Positions 38,927 through 50,700 of a stretch of 64,000 nucleotides of DNA are shown one piece after another. A model generated the notes under the pieces. It saw only the letters and a program-made list of their open reading frames with translations. It searched no databases and was not told the origin of the DNA. Source of the stretch: Artemisia argyi (Eukaryota; Streptophyta; Magnoliopsida; Asterales; Asteraceae); assembly GCA_030686995.1 (NCBI GenBank), contig CM060680.1, positions 82,920,259 to 82,984,258 of the forward strand, given 5' to 3'. Every line of letters begins with the position of its first letter. Position 1 is the stretch's first letter. The position numbers and the translations under genes are program-made.

Positions 38927-40411
38927 CTAAAGAGAAACCGTACGTCTATAAAGTATTTCATCATCACTCTCGTCTTCGTCATCAGACACCATTTGACTAT
39001 TAGCTGGTAAATCCAATTTCCCACCCATTACAAATGACGGACCTTCAGTCTCGGTCTCTACATAATCTGCATATAATCTTTCTTCAAATCTCTGATCACT
39101 ACAATTGAGAAACCAAGACAATGAACTCCTAATCCCCTTATGCTGTAATCGTTGATACCTCGGTTTTATTCTCGATTCCAAACCATAAGTAAAATACTCT
39201 GGAAACTCGACCAACTCTTTCAACGGCCTTCCCATTTCACTCTTAAAAAAGAAAAAACTAGTTTTCATCAAACCAACTTGCAAAGCAACTAACTGTGGAC
39301 ATTTCACAATCATCTTAGCCACATCGTCAGCCGAAATCCCTCGTCCAACAAGAAAGTCAACAACTTTCATTATCACATTTTGACCAAGACTGACTACTTG
39401 AGGCATTCTTTCAATCACACGAGCAAAACCTTCAGGGTCAACCTTAACCTTTAAGTTAAAAAAATATTGTTGCGTCGACAACTTAGCTTTTAAAGGAAGA
39501 CCAAGAATTTGCGGGTACTGAGCAATAATCGACGCCAGCGCCTCTTTCCTCACTCCAAAACTAACCAAACACTCAACATTCGGTTTCACCATCTCTTCCA
39601 CATCATACCCAATAACATACGCTCGTTTCTCAAACATCCTCGCCAACACTTTCTTAGGCAACCCTAATGAAACCAAATACTCAACCAAAGGCTTAATCAT
39701 AGTCCCAACTCTCATCCCCAAAAAGAACGGATACTGCGTCACCATAGGACCAATATCTCGCGGATTCACCCCAATACTAACCAAATACGCAACCGAAGTA
39801 CTCATAGTCCCTTCCAACTTAAACCCCAACAACTCCGGATACTTCATCAACACATACCCAATATCTTGCTTCTCAACATCCAAACCCCTCAAAAACCTAA
39901 TAACCGGCACCAACTCCACAACCACACTCGCGTGCAACACTTGCGGATACTTTTTCACAAACTCACCCATTTTCCCCCTTGGCACCCCCACCTTCTCCAA
40001 ATACCCCAAAACCGGAATCACATTCTTCCTAACACTACACCCTAACATCAACGGATACTCATTAATATCATCAATAGTCAAGCCTATCTTTTGCAAAAAC
40101 TCGACACGCTCGCGCATAACATCAACCGTAGACGGCAACTCTAGCTCCTCCAACTCATCAGGAATAATCCCTATACTTTTCAAATAATCCGATATTATAA
40201 CTCTAGACACAAGCTTTTCTTTCCTACCTTGAACTACACCCCATGTAACTGTTGGCATTTCATATTCAGGGAACTTTGAGGGTTGTGTTGAAAAGGGTAA
40301 AACTGTAAAATTTTTAGGGTTTAAGGAGGGGTTTGGGTTTTTGGGTGTGAAACGAAATGGGTTTTTGATTAATGATTTGAGGGTTTGGTTTCTTTTAAGA
40401 AGTGAGAGCAT
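38927..40411 (-). CDS. mTERF4: Organellar mTERF protein, 494 aa, mTERF4/BSM/RUG2-like
   Basis: Intronless in the coding part. The first 45 residues (MLSLLKRNQTLKSLIKNPFR...) are basic, rich in Ser/Thr/Asn and poor in acids, so a plastid and/or mitochondrial transit peptide. From about residue 105 to 405, tandem mTERF helical repeats recur with the signature YP.(L/V)LG (for example INEYPLMLGCSV, VKKYPQVLHASV, LMKYPELLGFKL, IAQYPQILGLPL). The C-terminus is acidic (DDEDESDDE) and ends LYRRTVSL. The repeat wording and C-terminus best fit plant mTERF4 (Arabidopsis BSM/RUG2), which is needed for organellar RNA processing including plastid group II intron splicing. The subgroup is from memory; family certain. 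A 5' UTR intron may begin at about 40492 (CAACG/GTAAGCC on the minus strand). Confidence 0.9.
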   Translation of the reverse strand: MLSLLKRNQTLKSLIKNPFRFTPKNPNPSLNPKNFTVLPFSTQPSKFPEYEMPTVTWGVVQGRKEKLVSRVIISDYLKSIGIIPDELEELELPSTVDVMRERVEFLQKIGLTIDDINEYPLMLGCSVRKNVIPVLGYLEKVGVPRGKMGEFVKKYPQVLHASVVVELVPVIRFLRGLDVEKQDIGYVLMKYPELLGFKLEGTMSTSVAYLVSIGVNPRDIGPMVTQYPFFLGMRVGTMIKPLVEYLVSLGLPKKVLARMFEKRAYVIGYDVEEMVKPNVECLVSFGVRKEALASIIAQYPQILGLPLKAKLSTQQYFFNLKVKVDPEGFARVIERMPQVVSLGQNVIMKVVDFLVGRGISADDVAKMIVKCPQLVALQVGLMKTSFFFFKSEMGRPLKELVEFPEYFTYGLESRIKPRYQRLQHKGIRSSLSWFLNCSDQRFEERLYADYVETETEGPSFVMGGKLDLPANSQMVSDDEDESDDEILYRRTVSL

Positions 40412-40669
40412 TTTATATAATCTAATGGGTATTTAATGATTTAGGGTTTATGGGTTTTGTGAAGGATAAAAGGTAGTTGAAAATAGGCTTACCGTTGAGG
40501 CTTCAATCGAATAAGATGAATTTCTGCTTGTATTCTCGAGTTTTTTCTGAAAAGGTAAGTAGCAGATGGGGAAGAAGAACTAGGATGATTTATTTTGTGT
40601 TGTTAAGATACTGTAAAAAAAAATAAGGTAAAGGAAGGAAATGAAAGAGATGTGAAACCAACTATTTGT

Positions 40670-40713
40670 GGCCCAAATAATTGTTTGCTTCATTTTAACA
40701 ATTAATTGGCCCA
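40670..40713 (-). promoter_or_regulatory. Two site II-like TGGGCC motifs upstream of mTERF
   Basis: GGCCCA at 40670-40675 and 40708-40713 read TGGGCC on the coding strand, 260-300 bp before the ATG. Paired site II motifs are typical of plant nuclear genes for organelle proteins. Regulatory role inferred. Confidence 0.45.
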
Positions 40714-41047
40714 TGTAGAAAACTAAACATTCCTTTTATGAAATTCATGTACGTAAATGATATTTTATATTTCTGTAATGAATTTTACAGGTTTTGATCA
40801 GTTTATGTTTACGGAAATAAGTCTTAAAAGATTTTTATTCAGTAAAACTTACTGCACTGAAATTTGTCGGAAGTATCACCGGTTTTAGTAATAAGTACGC
40901 CGGTTTTGGCATTTTGAAGAAAAAATAATTCCGGTTGCGCGTTTCATATTTGCAAGTGTCATCTGTAATTATAATTAATGTTTTTGCTTACTATCTTTTA
41001 GCATTTAGATTAATGTTTTTTTAGTAGCAATGAAACTATCACAAAAT

Positions 41048-41170
41048 ACCAAGTGGTGATGTCATTGATTTCCTCACAAGAGGTCAAGGGTTCAACCCTT
41101 GCTAGCGTGTGTATATTTGAGGGTGGCTAGGAATGGTCGAAAACAATCAAAAGATTTACCAAGTGAGGCC
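41048..41170 (+). mobile_element. Possible SINE fragment
   Basis: ACCAAGTGGTGATGTC (A-box-like, 41048) and AGGTCAAGGGTTCAACCC (B-box-like, 41090-41107) are 40 bp apart, followed by TTGCTAGCGTGTGTA. Short and without a tail, so tentative. Confidence 0.4.
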
Positions 41171-41244
41171 TTGTACATTAAAGTTAAAAATGATAGCCTT
41201 TTTCGAATAACCTTAACAGGCAAAACTTATCCGTTTGTTTAGTA

Positions 41245-41969
41245 TAGGGATGGCACCCGTGGGCAACGGGTACGGGTACCTCTAACCCGTCACCCGTCCA
41301 CGTAATTTTTTTCTCACCCGCCACCCACCCGTCACCTGTCAATTGGTACAATTTTCTACCCATGCCCATGCCCGCGGGTATTTGTTGCCCATGGGTTAGT
41401 GTTATGCAACAAAATTACTCCGTACGTAACTATGTAACTAGAATACTTAGATGTATTAGGTGTGTACCTGATAAAGGGAATAATTGGAGTTACAGGTGAG
41501 TCGAGGTGCAGGCAAAAAAGAAGCGGGTAAGATGTAATTTAGCATAAGCACGAACTGAGAGTGAGATTATACATGTTAACATGTATACAACTATCATTAT
41601 TTGATATTTCATATTCTCTTTTTAGTTTTGAAATTAACTCAAACATAGGTTAATGTGTTTTCTTGAGACTTGGTAACTATTAAATGTATACTTGCAACAT
41701 CATAAATATTTTAGTTAGTATAATTAATTTTAACATGGGTTTATGGGTACACCACGGGTATTTTGACGGGTATACCCGTGGGTATTTTAAATGGGTGTCA
41801 TGGGTTTACCCGCGATGGATATGCCTCACCCGTCATCCACCCGCCACCTATTGATGGGTACAGATTTTCACCCACAACCCACCCGTGGGTGAAAATTGAC
41901 GCGTTTACCCACCCATTTAAGGTGGGTACCCGCGGGTTGTGGGTTTTTCCTCGCCCGTTGCCATCCCTA
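41245..41969. mobile_element. hAT-type MITE, 725 bp, perfect 8-bp target duplication
   Basis: Ends TAGGGATGGCA and TGCCATCCCTA are inverted repeats, flanked by GTTTAGTA at 41237-41244 and 41970-41977. Subterminal blocks are rich in ACCCGT/ACGGGT and CCCGCGGGT. No ORF. An AT-rich middle (41400-41740) separates the two GC-rich ends. Confidence 0.9.
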
Positions 41970-42048
41970 GTTTAGTAGCAATGAGCCATTGACAAAAAGA
42001 GAACACAAAAGCTGTAAACCTTTGATAATGGTAAAGAATTCTTATAGT

Positions 42049-42597
42049 TAGGGCTGCAATCAAGTCAAGCTTTTATCAAGCAACTCGAGCTCGAGCTTGA
42101 GCTTGACTCGATCGAGTCGAGCTTTTATCGAGCTTAAGCCCGAACCCGAGCCCAATAAACAAGCTCGAAACACATAACGATCCGAGCTCGAGCTCAAGCT
42201 TTTATCGAGCTTTTCGAGCTTTCTAGAAATTATATATTTTTAGTATACATATTCATTTAAACAACTTAAAGACTAACATGAATATTGATATAATGATTAA
42301 ATACTTGTAGACGGACCTATAAACTATATTTCTCTCAAATGTTTTCTATAATTTTTTTTCCTCTAGAGTTCATCGCGTATTTTCTTGAATTTTTTGATAA
42401 GCTTGGCTATCCAATTTAGTCTTTATATATAAATTCAAGCTTTTCGAGCCGAGCTCGAGCCTTACACGAGCCGAGCTCAAGCCTGGGTGATTAAATTTTG
42501 TCAAGCTATCAAGCCAAGCTCAAGCCTTCCTTATAAACTTCGAGCCCAGCTCAAGCCCTATCAAGCTCGAGCTCGGCTTGACTCGATTACACCCCTA
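42049..42597. mobile_element. hAT-type MITE, 549 bp, GAGCTCGAGC-rich
   Basis: Ends TAGGGCTGCAATCAAGTCAA and the inverse of TAGGGGTGTAATCGAGTCAA. Flanks are CTTATAGT (42041-42048) and CCTATAGT (42598-42605), an 8-bp duplication with one mismatch. Subterminal regions are dense in GAGCTCGAGC and AAGCTTTTATCGAGC palindromic units. Confidence 0.85.
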
Positions 42598-44210
42598 CCT
42601 ATAGTCATGAGCTTAAACTTCAAGTGGAATATTAGAACGAGAATTAATACGTACATCCAGTTATTTGGCGGACGTGGTGAAGCCCATGTTGGAAAGGCAT
42701 AATTTGAGATGTTGAACTAGTCTTCAAATAAACAACTATGTTTTTCATTCACAATTTCCAAATCACTAAATTAAACACCGGCCTCATTTAATTGTCCTAA
42801 TTATAATCTTTTAACAAGTATAATTCTCATCCTATATATAATCTTTTAACAAGTTCAGTTCTCATTCTCATCCTATATATAATTGTCCTAAGTTTCATTT
42901 ACAATTTCCATATCGTTAAACCATTTAGTAATAATGGAAAAGAACCCTCCAAACTTTTAACAAGTTTATTTTTCCTAAACCATAAAGTAATAAGAAACCT
43001 TTAGACACAATTACGAAAACTTAAATGACCCTTTATATCGATCCCAAAGCTAAAACTCTACGTCGAGAACATTCATAATTCTCTTCATACATATATACTT
43101 CTGCCAGTAGGACCATTGTGAAAAAAGGGCTCGAAACATAGAGATTTATACAACTATGGAGCTTTAAACTATTAGATTTAGGTTTGCTTATTTTAGTTCA
43201 TTGGTCCACCTTTAACAGTAATTATGTAGAGAGAAAACTAAAATGATAAGGCAAAATTTGGATCCTTTAACCTTTGATATGTCATTTAGGATTGTCTAGA
43301 ATAGAAAGGATTAGAAGGTAGAAACATAACATAGGCTGATATAATTAAAATAAACCAAAGTCTAAAGGAAAATGCATCATGTTTCAGCCTGAAAGACTAA
43401 GAACTTAATAATTTTTAAGATTATTTAATTTCCAAATCTACCCTCCAATACATCACTTCACTTGGACACTTTAATAATTCTTCCAACACAATTGTCTTTG
43501 GGGCTTGAATGAGGCAGGTACATCACTGGGCATGCTGGATTCTCCCTTTCAAGCCTGCAAAATAAAATAAAAAACATATAGTTGGTCAATATTCTCCATT
43601 TACAAACCTTATATTCAAAAGATATTTAAGATTAGTTGACTTCCAATCTATAATAGAATAATTTACAGCTCTGGAAAGAGGTGGTATATGTTTAAACTTG
43701 TTAAAGAAGTTGACATCCACCTTAAACTACACAAATAATGCAACACACGTATAAGGTATCTTTATAGATAGAAGTTGACACCTACCTTAAACTACAAATA
43801 TAAAGCTAGACGCGTATAAGGTATCTTTATAGCATCAGAAATAACTTGTTTGACCCAAAAAGTCACAATGCAATTTTTAACTAGTTTTACGTGGACTTAC
43901 TTATAGTTGAGAAGAAAATGGTGAAGGAAGAGGGCAATCTCTAGCTTAGCAAGGTAACGAACTTTGAAAAATTTTCAAAGTTAGGTAATGAACTTTCTAA
44001 AATATTAATATAACATATGAAACTTGTTGTAACTGTTAAAGTTATGCAATATGACCGTTTAACACATGTGGGTCCCACATGTGGCCCCAAATAACCACAT
44101 ATATCCTCCCCTTTCCCTTTTTCATACCCGTTTTTTTAATTAAACCCTAAGAGGAGTATGAATGGTACCGAATGCATCTTTTTGAGATGTACAATTAACT
44201 CAATCCAAAC
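42598..44210. other. Spacer with possible MULE terminal repeat near 43,940-44,000
   Basis: Mostly AT-rich without a gene. ATCTTTTAACAAGT...CATCCTATATATAAT is locally repeated (42790-42900). At 43963-43985 ACTTTGAAAAATTTTCAAAGT is a palindrome, and at 44063-44083 CACATGTGG and CCACATGTG form another around a GTC centre. These may belong to the end of the MULE to the right (inference). The expected partner end lies outside the window. Confidence 0.35.
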
Positions 44211-44366
44211 CAAAGGCATGAAGTTCAAAGAGAAGCAACAAGGCAAAGGATGATTCAACAACTTGAAGGTGAATTGCACAAAGCTAACAAAACAGCCACT
44301 GCTTGGAAGTATGCATTCATGGTTGTATTTTCAGTTGTTGTAGCTATGGTCCTTGTCCTTAAGTAG
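44211..44366 (+). pseudogene. Tail of a GRF-zinc-finger-like plant protein (coiled coil plus membrane anchor), decayed
   Basis: In one frame: HEVQREATRQRMIQQLEGEL, then HKANKTATAWKYA, then FMVVFSVVVAMVLVLK and a stop. This coiled-coil plus C-terminal hydrophobic segment is how many plant GRF-type zinc-finger proteins end. The zinc finger is missing and stops lie just upstream. Such genes are often found inside plant MULEs. Identification is tentative. Confidence 0.4.
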
Positions 44367-44652
44367 TATGCTCTAGTAGTTGTCATTAGGATTGTGTTGT
44401 TTTGTTGTTTAAGGGTTCTATTTAGTACTAGCTAAACCCTTGTAAACACAATCAAATGTAAGCTGACATGATGGTTATATGCAATAATATTATGGCTTTC
44501 CCTACATCTTTGTTACAAATTCTAGTTAAGTTTGATTGATAGATATTATGGTTACAATTGTCTTATTTAAGGGTGGTTTTAGTTATGCACTTAAACCACT
44601 AACATACATACAATGGTTGCAACCATAAGCAGGCTATTACCTTAAAAAGGCC

Positions 44653-45100
44653 TTAACCTATCTTCTTTTTGGCCTTTCCTTTTTGATCCTTGGGGTCTTT
44701 GACAACAAAAGGTTTAACACCATATTCTCCACATTTTTTGTTACATGGCAATCCTAGTACCTTAAGCCTTGCTTGAAATTCTTTCTTTGCTTCTTCTTTG
44801 GATGTAAGGTAACTGCTACTTCCCATTTTCTTTGAAACATGTGGAAAGCAATCCTCTGCATTTATGACATATTTTGGGAAGTAACCCTCCCATGAATCTT
44901 GCTGTGCAACATTGGTAGCATCAGAACAGTCACTTGAGAAGGCAAACACTGACTCAGAGCTGTCACTTGGAATGTTTATGATCTCTGCACACAATAAGCC
45001 AACAAAGAAAAAAAAATGGTTAGTGTATACTGGTATTCTTCCTCATCAAAAAACAGCTTAAATTGCAACATGGTATACCTTTCTTCTTATTGGAAGACAT
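44653..45100 (-). CDS. Small unrecognised 2-exon gene, 117 aa, beside the MULE transposase
   Basis: Exon 1 is 45079-45100 (MSSNKKK), exon 2 is 44653-44984, with a GT/AG intron in phase 1. The product is acidic and Ser-rich at first (INIPSDSSESVFAFSSDCSD), then has SWEGYFPKYVINAEDCFPHV, and a basic end (KDPKDQKGKAKKKIG). I do not know the family. Its place downstream of the transposase on the same strand suggests a second gene carried by the MULE (inference). Confidence 0.5.
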
Positions 45101-45539
45101 TATTGCAGTTGTATATTTGGTTTGTTTATGTATGCTTTGCATGTAGTATACACTTAAATAGATATGTTGTAAAGCCTTTTGTAGTGAGTTTGTGGTCAAT
45201 TTTAGGGGGATGGTAAAAGGTGGAACAATATGGCAGCAGTTTTTACATTGCATGTTCACAAGGAGAATAGTAAGATTCTCATGTTGAATACACAAACCTA
45301 TTGACTGTGTTGACTGTATTTACAAACCAATTGACTGTATTGACTGTATTTACATAAAACAACATTCAATTAACAAATTAAATAACATTTGCATTAATCA
45401 AATTGTAATGGTTGGGGGACAGACACATAGTTTTTGGGGCACACTTTAACAAAAGTTGTGCTAGGTGTGCATAGTTTAATACATCCTCCACAAAAGTACA
45501 AAATATTACAAACTTGATAATGCATATATTAAACAGTTT

Positions 45540-47743
45540 TCAAGGCTCTTCAACAGACAAAGCTGAATCTGGTGTTGACCCTTCACCATCAGGACCAAAA
45601 CATGCTTTCTTCATCTTCTGGTAAAAAATCCTCTCAGATCTACCCCTATTTTTGTGGTAAATCCTAAAAGGAACATCAACAGCTTGTCTTTTGGTACCTC
45701 TCTTGTTTGGTTTAGATATGGCAATTGCTTTGCCCTTGACTGATTCAACTGCAACATATTTCATTTGAGGTCCTGCAACAGATTCTTGAGTGTCCAGAAC
45801 TGCATTAACAGATGCCACATCTCTGTTGTAAGTTTCTTGTTCATAGGATTCTTCATAATCAATGTAGCATGAACTGTGTAATCCCTTCTGAATGTCCCAA
45901 TATTCTTCTTCTTTTTTGTTAGCTAGTTCCCTTTGCAAATCTGTTGCTTTCCACTTTTCTTCAGCTTCAAGAGTTAACCTCATAGCTTCTTCATCAAATT
46001 CTTCTTGTTTCATCCTTTCTTCTGCAGCCAGTCTTTCTTCCTCTTGCACTAGCAACTCCTCCATGTACTCATGTTCTAAATTCCTTCTTATTTCATCCTC
46101 ATCCATAAACTGTATGATAAGTAATAAATGAAATTCAAAATAAAAAAATAAAACCTTAAACTGTATGATAGGTAACACATACCACATTAGGTTCTTGACT
46201 TCTTCCACCACCTCTCTGACATCTTCCACCACCTCTTTGCCCTCTTCCAGAACCTCTTTGACCCCTTCCACCTCTTCTGGCCCCCCTTGATCCTCTGCCA
46301 CCACCTCTTGATGAAGCATATGTTGTATAATCAGGTACAGTTGTAGGCTTAGATTGCCTAGTGGGCTTAGGTAGTTTTGGAACTGGATCCTTTTTACAAC
46401 TTGCTTTGTTGTGTCCCTTTTCTTGACAATTAGTGCATGTCATAATTCTACCCCTTCTTGAAACTTGACTATTGTTCTCTGATGGTGCAATGATCCTTTT
46501 CTTTTTTGGCCTACCTGGCATTCTTCTTATCAAAGGTGGTAGTAGTAGTGGATCTCTTGTTCTCTTCCACATTGTACTACCATAGACAGGCCTGATTGAG
46601 AATTGATAAGCTTGAAACCACCTTTCTTGGCTATACCACTCATGTACTCCTTCCTCAGGATTTCTACCAAGATGTGCATATGCTGCCACTGCATGGATAC
46701 AAGGTATCCCAGATAGTTCCCACATTCTACACATGCACTTTCTGGTAGTTATGTTAACTCCATAAGCTTCATTACCACTTCTTACTTCTAATTCTTGAAA
46801 TCCACTAGGAATAACATCCCAATACCTGTTCAATTTAATATATAGTTAGCTTGTAATCAATATGTATAATTATACTTTTACAAGTAATACCTTATTTGAA
46901 AATCCATCATGAAGTTAAGTCTTTTCCTCACTGAAGGTGTCACAGTATCTTCCCACTTCCTTGCCACTCTATTCATAGAAACCAACCTCTGCATGACATA
47001 AAGTCTTATGTCTTCAAGCATTGTGATCAATGGTTTTGTTCTCTGTTCCAATATTGCCCTGTTGAAACTCTCGCAAATCCCATTCTCAAAACTAGCACAC
47101 TTGGTTTCTAAACTAAAAAAAGCCCTGCTCCAACTGTTAGGATCCCTCTGGAGCAAGTAATCATATGCCTCTGCTGACAGTTGCTTAATTTCATCCATTT
47201 TAGAGTAGAACTTGTTTTCCAGAGTGGTTGAAGCAGCTTGCCAAAACAGTGCTTGTAGTTCAACTCCACTGAATTTCCTCTTAAAGTTTGCAAAAACATG
47301 CCTTGTGCACTTTCTGTGTTCAACATGAGGTAAAAATTCACCAACAACATCTAGAAGACCCTGTTAGATACATTCAATACATGAATATGCAATTTAGCTA
47401 TAAGTAGATAATTACATGAATTCATAAGACTAGAAATTTACCTTATGAGAATCTGATATGATTGTTATGCCATTCCCCTGATGCAACTGCAGATCTTCAC
47501 ATAGCAATCCCAAAAACCAACACCAATTCTCATGATTTTCCACCTTTACAACTGCCCATGCTATTGGGTACATTTGGTTATTTGCATCTCTACCCATGGC
47601 AACAAGTAACTCACCTTTACATGTATGTTTTAGGAACCATCCATCCAATCCTATTACCTTTCTACACCCTGCAAACCAACCATCTCTGACACCTTTAAAA
47701 CATACATAGAACCTTTTAAAATAGTAGTTGCCTGAAGAGGTCT
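45540..47743 (-). pseudogene. MULE (MuDR-type) transposase, C-terminal part, cut off by the gypsy insertion
   Basis: Exons (minus): 47442-47743, 46891-47360, 46183-46825, 45540-46109, with matching phases. Content: transposase core (YFKRFYVCFKGVRDGW, CRKVIGLDGWFLKHTCKGEL with a catalytic Asp, IISDSHK with the second Asp, HVEHRKCTRHVFANFKRKF); SWIM zinc finger (CMCRMW...PCIH); a CCHC knuckle (CTNCQEKGHNKASC); an Arg/Gly-rich stretch; and a last exon with a charged coiled coil (MDEDEIRRNLEHEYMEELL...). The N-terminal half lies at 62915-64000, beyond the Athila element. In these four exons no internal stop was seen, but the gene is interrupted and so not functional as a unit. Confidence 0.85.
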
Positions 47744-50700
47744 TGATGAGTGTGTAAATACTCATCATTTCAGTCACATTTAGACTGCAAAAACATCTGA
47801 AAACACACAGGAATGCCTTAAAATACATAAAATATCCCTGGATTGTGTTTTTATGCAAAAGGATTGAAAACTGATGAAAAACAACATATTTCACATAATT
47901 TACAGTTTCAGTCCCTGAACTTTGACAAATTGGTAAAAATAGTCCCTGGTAATCCAAAACTTGTTAAATATCATATAAGGTCCTTAGGGATTCATAAGTT
48001 GTCAAAACTAGTCCTTTAAAAGTTAAAAATTTCAAAATGACAACTTTAGTCCCTCAAATTTGAAAATTGTCAAATTTAGTCCTTAAGGTTTTGAAAATGG
48101 AAAAACATTAAAAATAAACCTTGTACTATTCATGATTGGCATAATTGGTCCTTGTGATAACATTGTTATATTTACAGGTTTAGTCCCTAAAAAATCCAAA
48201 TATTACAATATTGGTCCTTCGGCTTTAATACCATAAACCAAACCGGACCCTTTATATTAAAACCAAAACCAAATCTAATCCAAGCCAAACACAACACCCA
48301 AGCCCACCTATTATTTTCCTGGCCCAAACAAACCCCAGCCCAATCCCTTTAATATATAAAACGGGATTTGACCCCGTTTGACTTCCCCAAAACCGCCAAA
48401 CCATCACCACTGTTCACTCTCCTCTCCCACACCTGCAACCTGTAAACCAGGGTGGTTTTGTGCCACCTTTCACCCCCCAGCTGGCTACCCTACATCCACC
48501 AGCTTATCCCACACCCCATCATACCACCCCATGAGGCATTTAATGCTTCTTCACCATATTTCTTCCAAAATCATATCATGTCCTCTGTTTTCAACCTAAA
48601 CCCCCAACTTGGCCACCAAACTACTTTTCCTTGTCCCTTCCACCTCCACAACCCTCCAAACTTCCTTAATTGAAATAAAGCAACCCCTAGCCACATGTTT
48701 CCATTTTTGGCGCCAAAATGCCATTTGTACGGTTAAGATGAAAGACAGAGATCCAATGGCTCAAATGAGGTGGGAAAGATTCAGAGGACATCTGTGAAGC
48801 TCAAAAAGTCATTATAAAGAAGAAAGGAAGCAATGTGGAACCTATCTAGTGTAATCTTAGTTTCTTAATGTCGACTTATGTAATTTTCAATTTCTAGTGT
48901 ATCAATTAACTTTCAAACTTTGTATTTCATGTTCTCAGTATAATAAAAACCTCTTTTCAGTCTCAATTTCAAGTTATCTTGTTCAATTCAGTTTATGTAC
49001 TAAAAAGCTAAAAATTTCATACTGATATGAATGTTGTTGTTTGAGGTTATTCTGGACTCATTTAGCTCATATAAGCTCCAAGAAAGCTTCTGAAGGCTTT
49101 TAGTAACTTTAAAAGTTAGTGTAGTAATTAAACTAAAAAATTCAAAGAAAATCAAGAAAATAGAAAATAAATAAAAAATTGGTGGAAATCATGATCACAG
49201 CTTGGAGCAAGGTGAATAATGGATTGCCTTGGGTTTAGAAGCTTATTGGTAAGCTGTTAGGATTGTTCTTGGTTCTTGTTCTTTGGTCTCAGCAGGATTG
49301 CATCTTGTAAGCTCAAGTCTCCAATTTTAGCTTTTCTCATTCTATTGTTGTTTAGTTGCTATATCCTACTCATTTGTGTTTATTTGATATTAGTTAATCA
49401 TAATATAGCCTAAAATTAGTTGCTTGTTTGCTGATATTCATAGTTGCTATAAAAGTTAGTTTCACAGTTAAAAAAAGCATACTTGTGATTTATCTGTTTC
49501 ATGCTAGTATTGTTGTTGTTTGATGCTCATAAAGTCTTATATAATGATAATATAAAGTTTGGATTTAATTTTATGGAATGAATCAGTGATAAGTTTTGAA
49601 AATCAACAAATCAATAGTTTAAAGGTGTGTTTGGATCAGTGATGTCCAATGTATTCTGTGGAGTTTTTGTTGTTGTTCTTTGGCTATACATGATATACTA
49701 GGTCTCAATAAGTAAAGAAAACCATAAAACTCAGGCCTTGTTAGTAAATTAGTCAAAATTCTCTTTGATCTCATCTTATGTGTCCACTGTTAGGATTTTA
49801 GACCCAAGCTCTCATCAAATCATTGTACAAGTTGTTAGAATAGCTTAAATTAACTTTATTTTAACTTAATACAACTTATTAAGTCAGTAGGATTAGATCT
49901 AAACTCATATAAGTCAACTTAGGTATAAAAACTAAAAAGTCAAAAAGAGCTTTGGTCAGAAATCTGCAAAATGGCATGAATATTTGTGAATTTTGTGTAA
50001 GCTTTCAAGCTTTGAGCTTTTGATATGTGTTAATCTACCAGCTAAACTTGAGATTCACACATTTGTAATATTTTTGTGATTTTTCTTGTGCAAGCCACAC
50101 AGGCTCAAACACACTTGCAGGGGAAGAAGCTCCCCTGCTACACAGACCACCACCACCACACCCACCACTTTGGTGGCTGATTCTGAGCTACTCATTGGGT
50201 CCCACAGGCCCCAAGTTGGTTCTTTCAACCCCCCTTCTACTCACCTTCAAGTTTTGAGCTTGGTTCTGAGCTCAAGCTCAGTGGACCCCATCTGAATCAT
50301 CCCTTGAACTCTGTCCCATTTCTGTCTCAGTCACCTAATAAGCAATTGCTTATTGAGGCTTATTAGCTTATTCTGTGAGCTTATCTTATCAAATCTAGCT
50401 TAAACAAGTCCAACTAACTTAGGTGAACCAGAATCCACCCTTGTGGACCCCACATAAGCTCATTTGAGCTTATTTCTTAGTTTGGTCAAACTTAGTCAAC
50501 TGTCAAAGCTAATAAGCACTTACAGTGCTTATTTTTTAGTTCCAAGTTATTTGTTTTTACAAAAGTTTAATATTTTAAGTATTTTAGTAGTTCTGTAAAA
50601 GAAAAATTAGAAAAAGCCAAATTTAATTATAGTGATAGCTTCTATTTAATAGAAATTATCCTTTTAATTTTATTTTTAGCTTATTTATAAGCACTTCTGC

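Noticed and set aside
48378..48797. Overlapping 62-73 aa ORFs, repeated at 59434-59853
   Set aside because: They are parts of the two LTRs, Pro/His-rich from CCAC-type composition, with no known domain.
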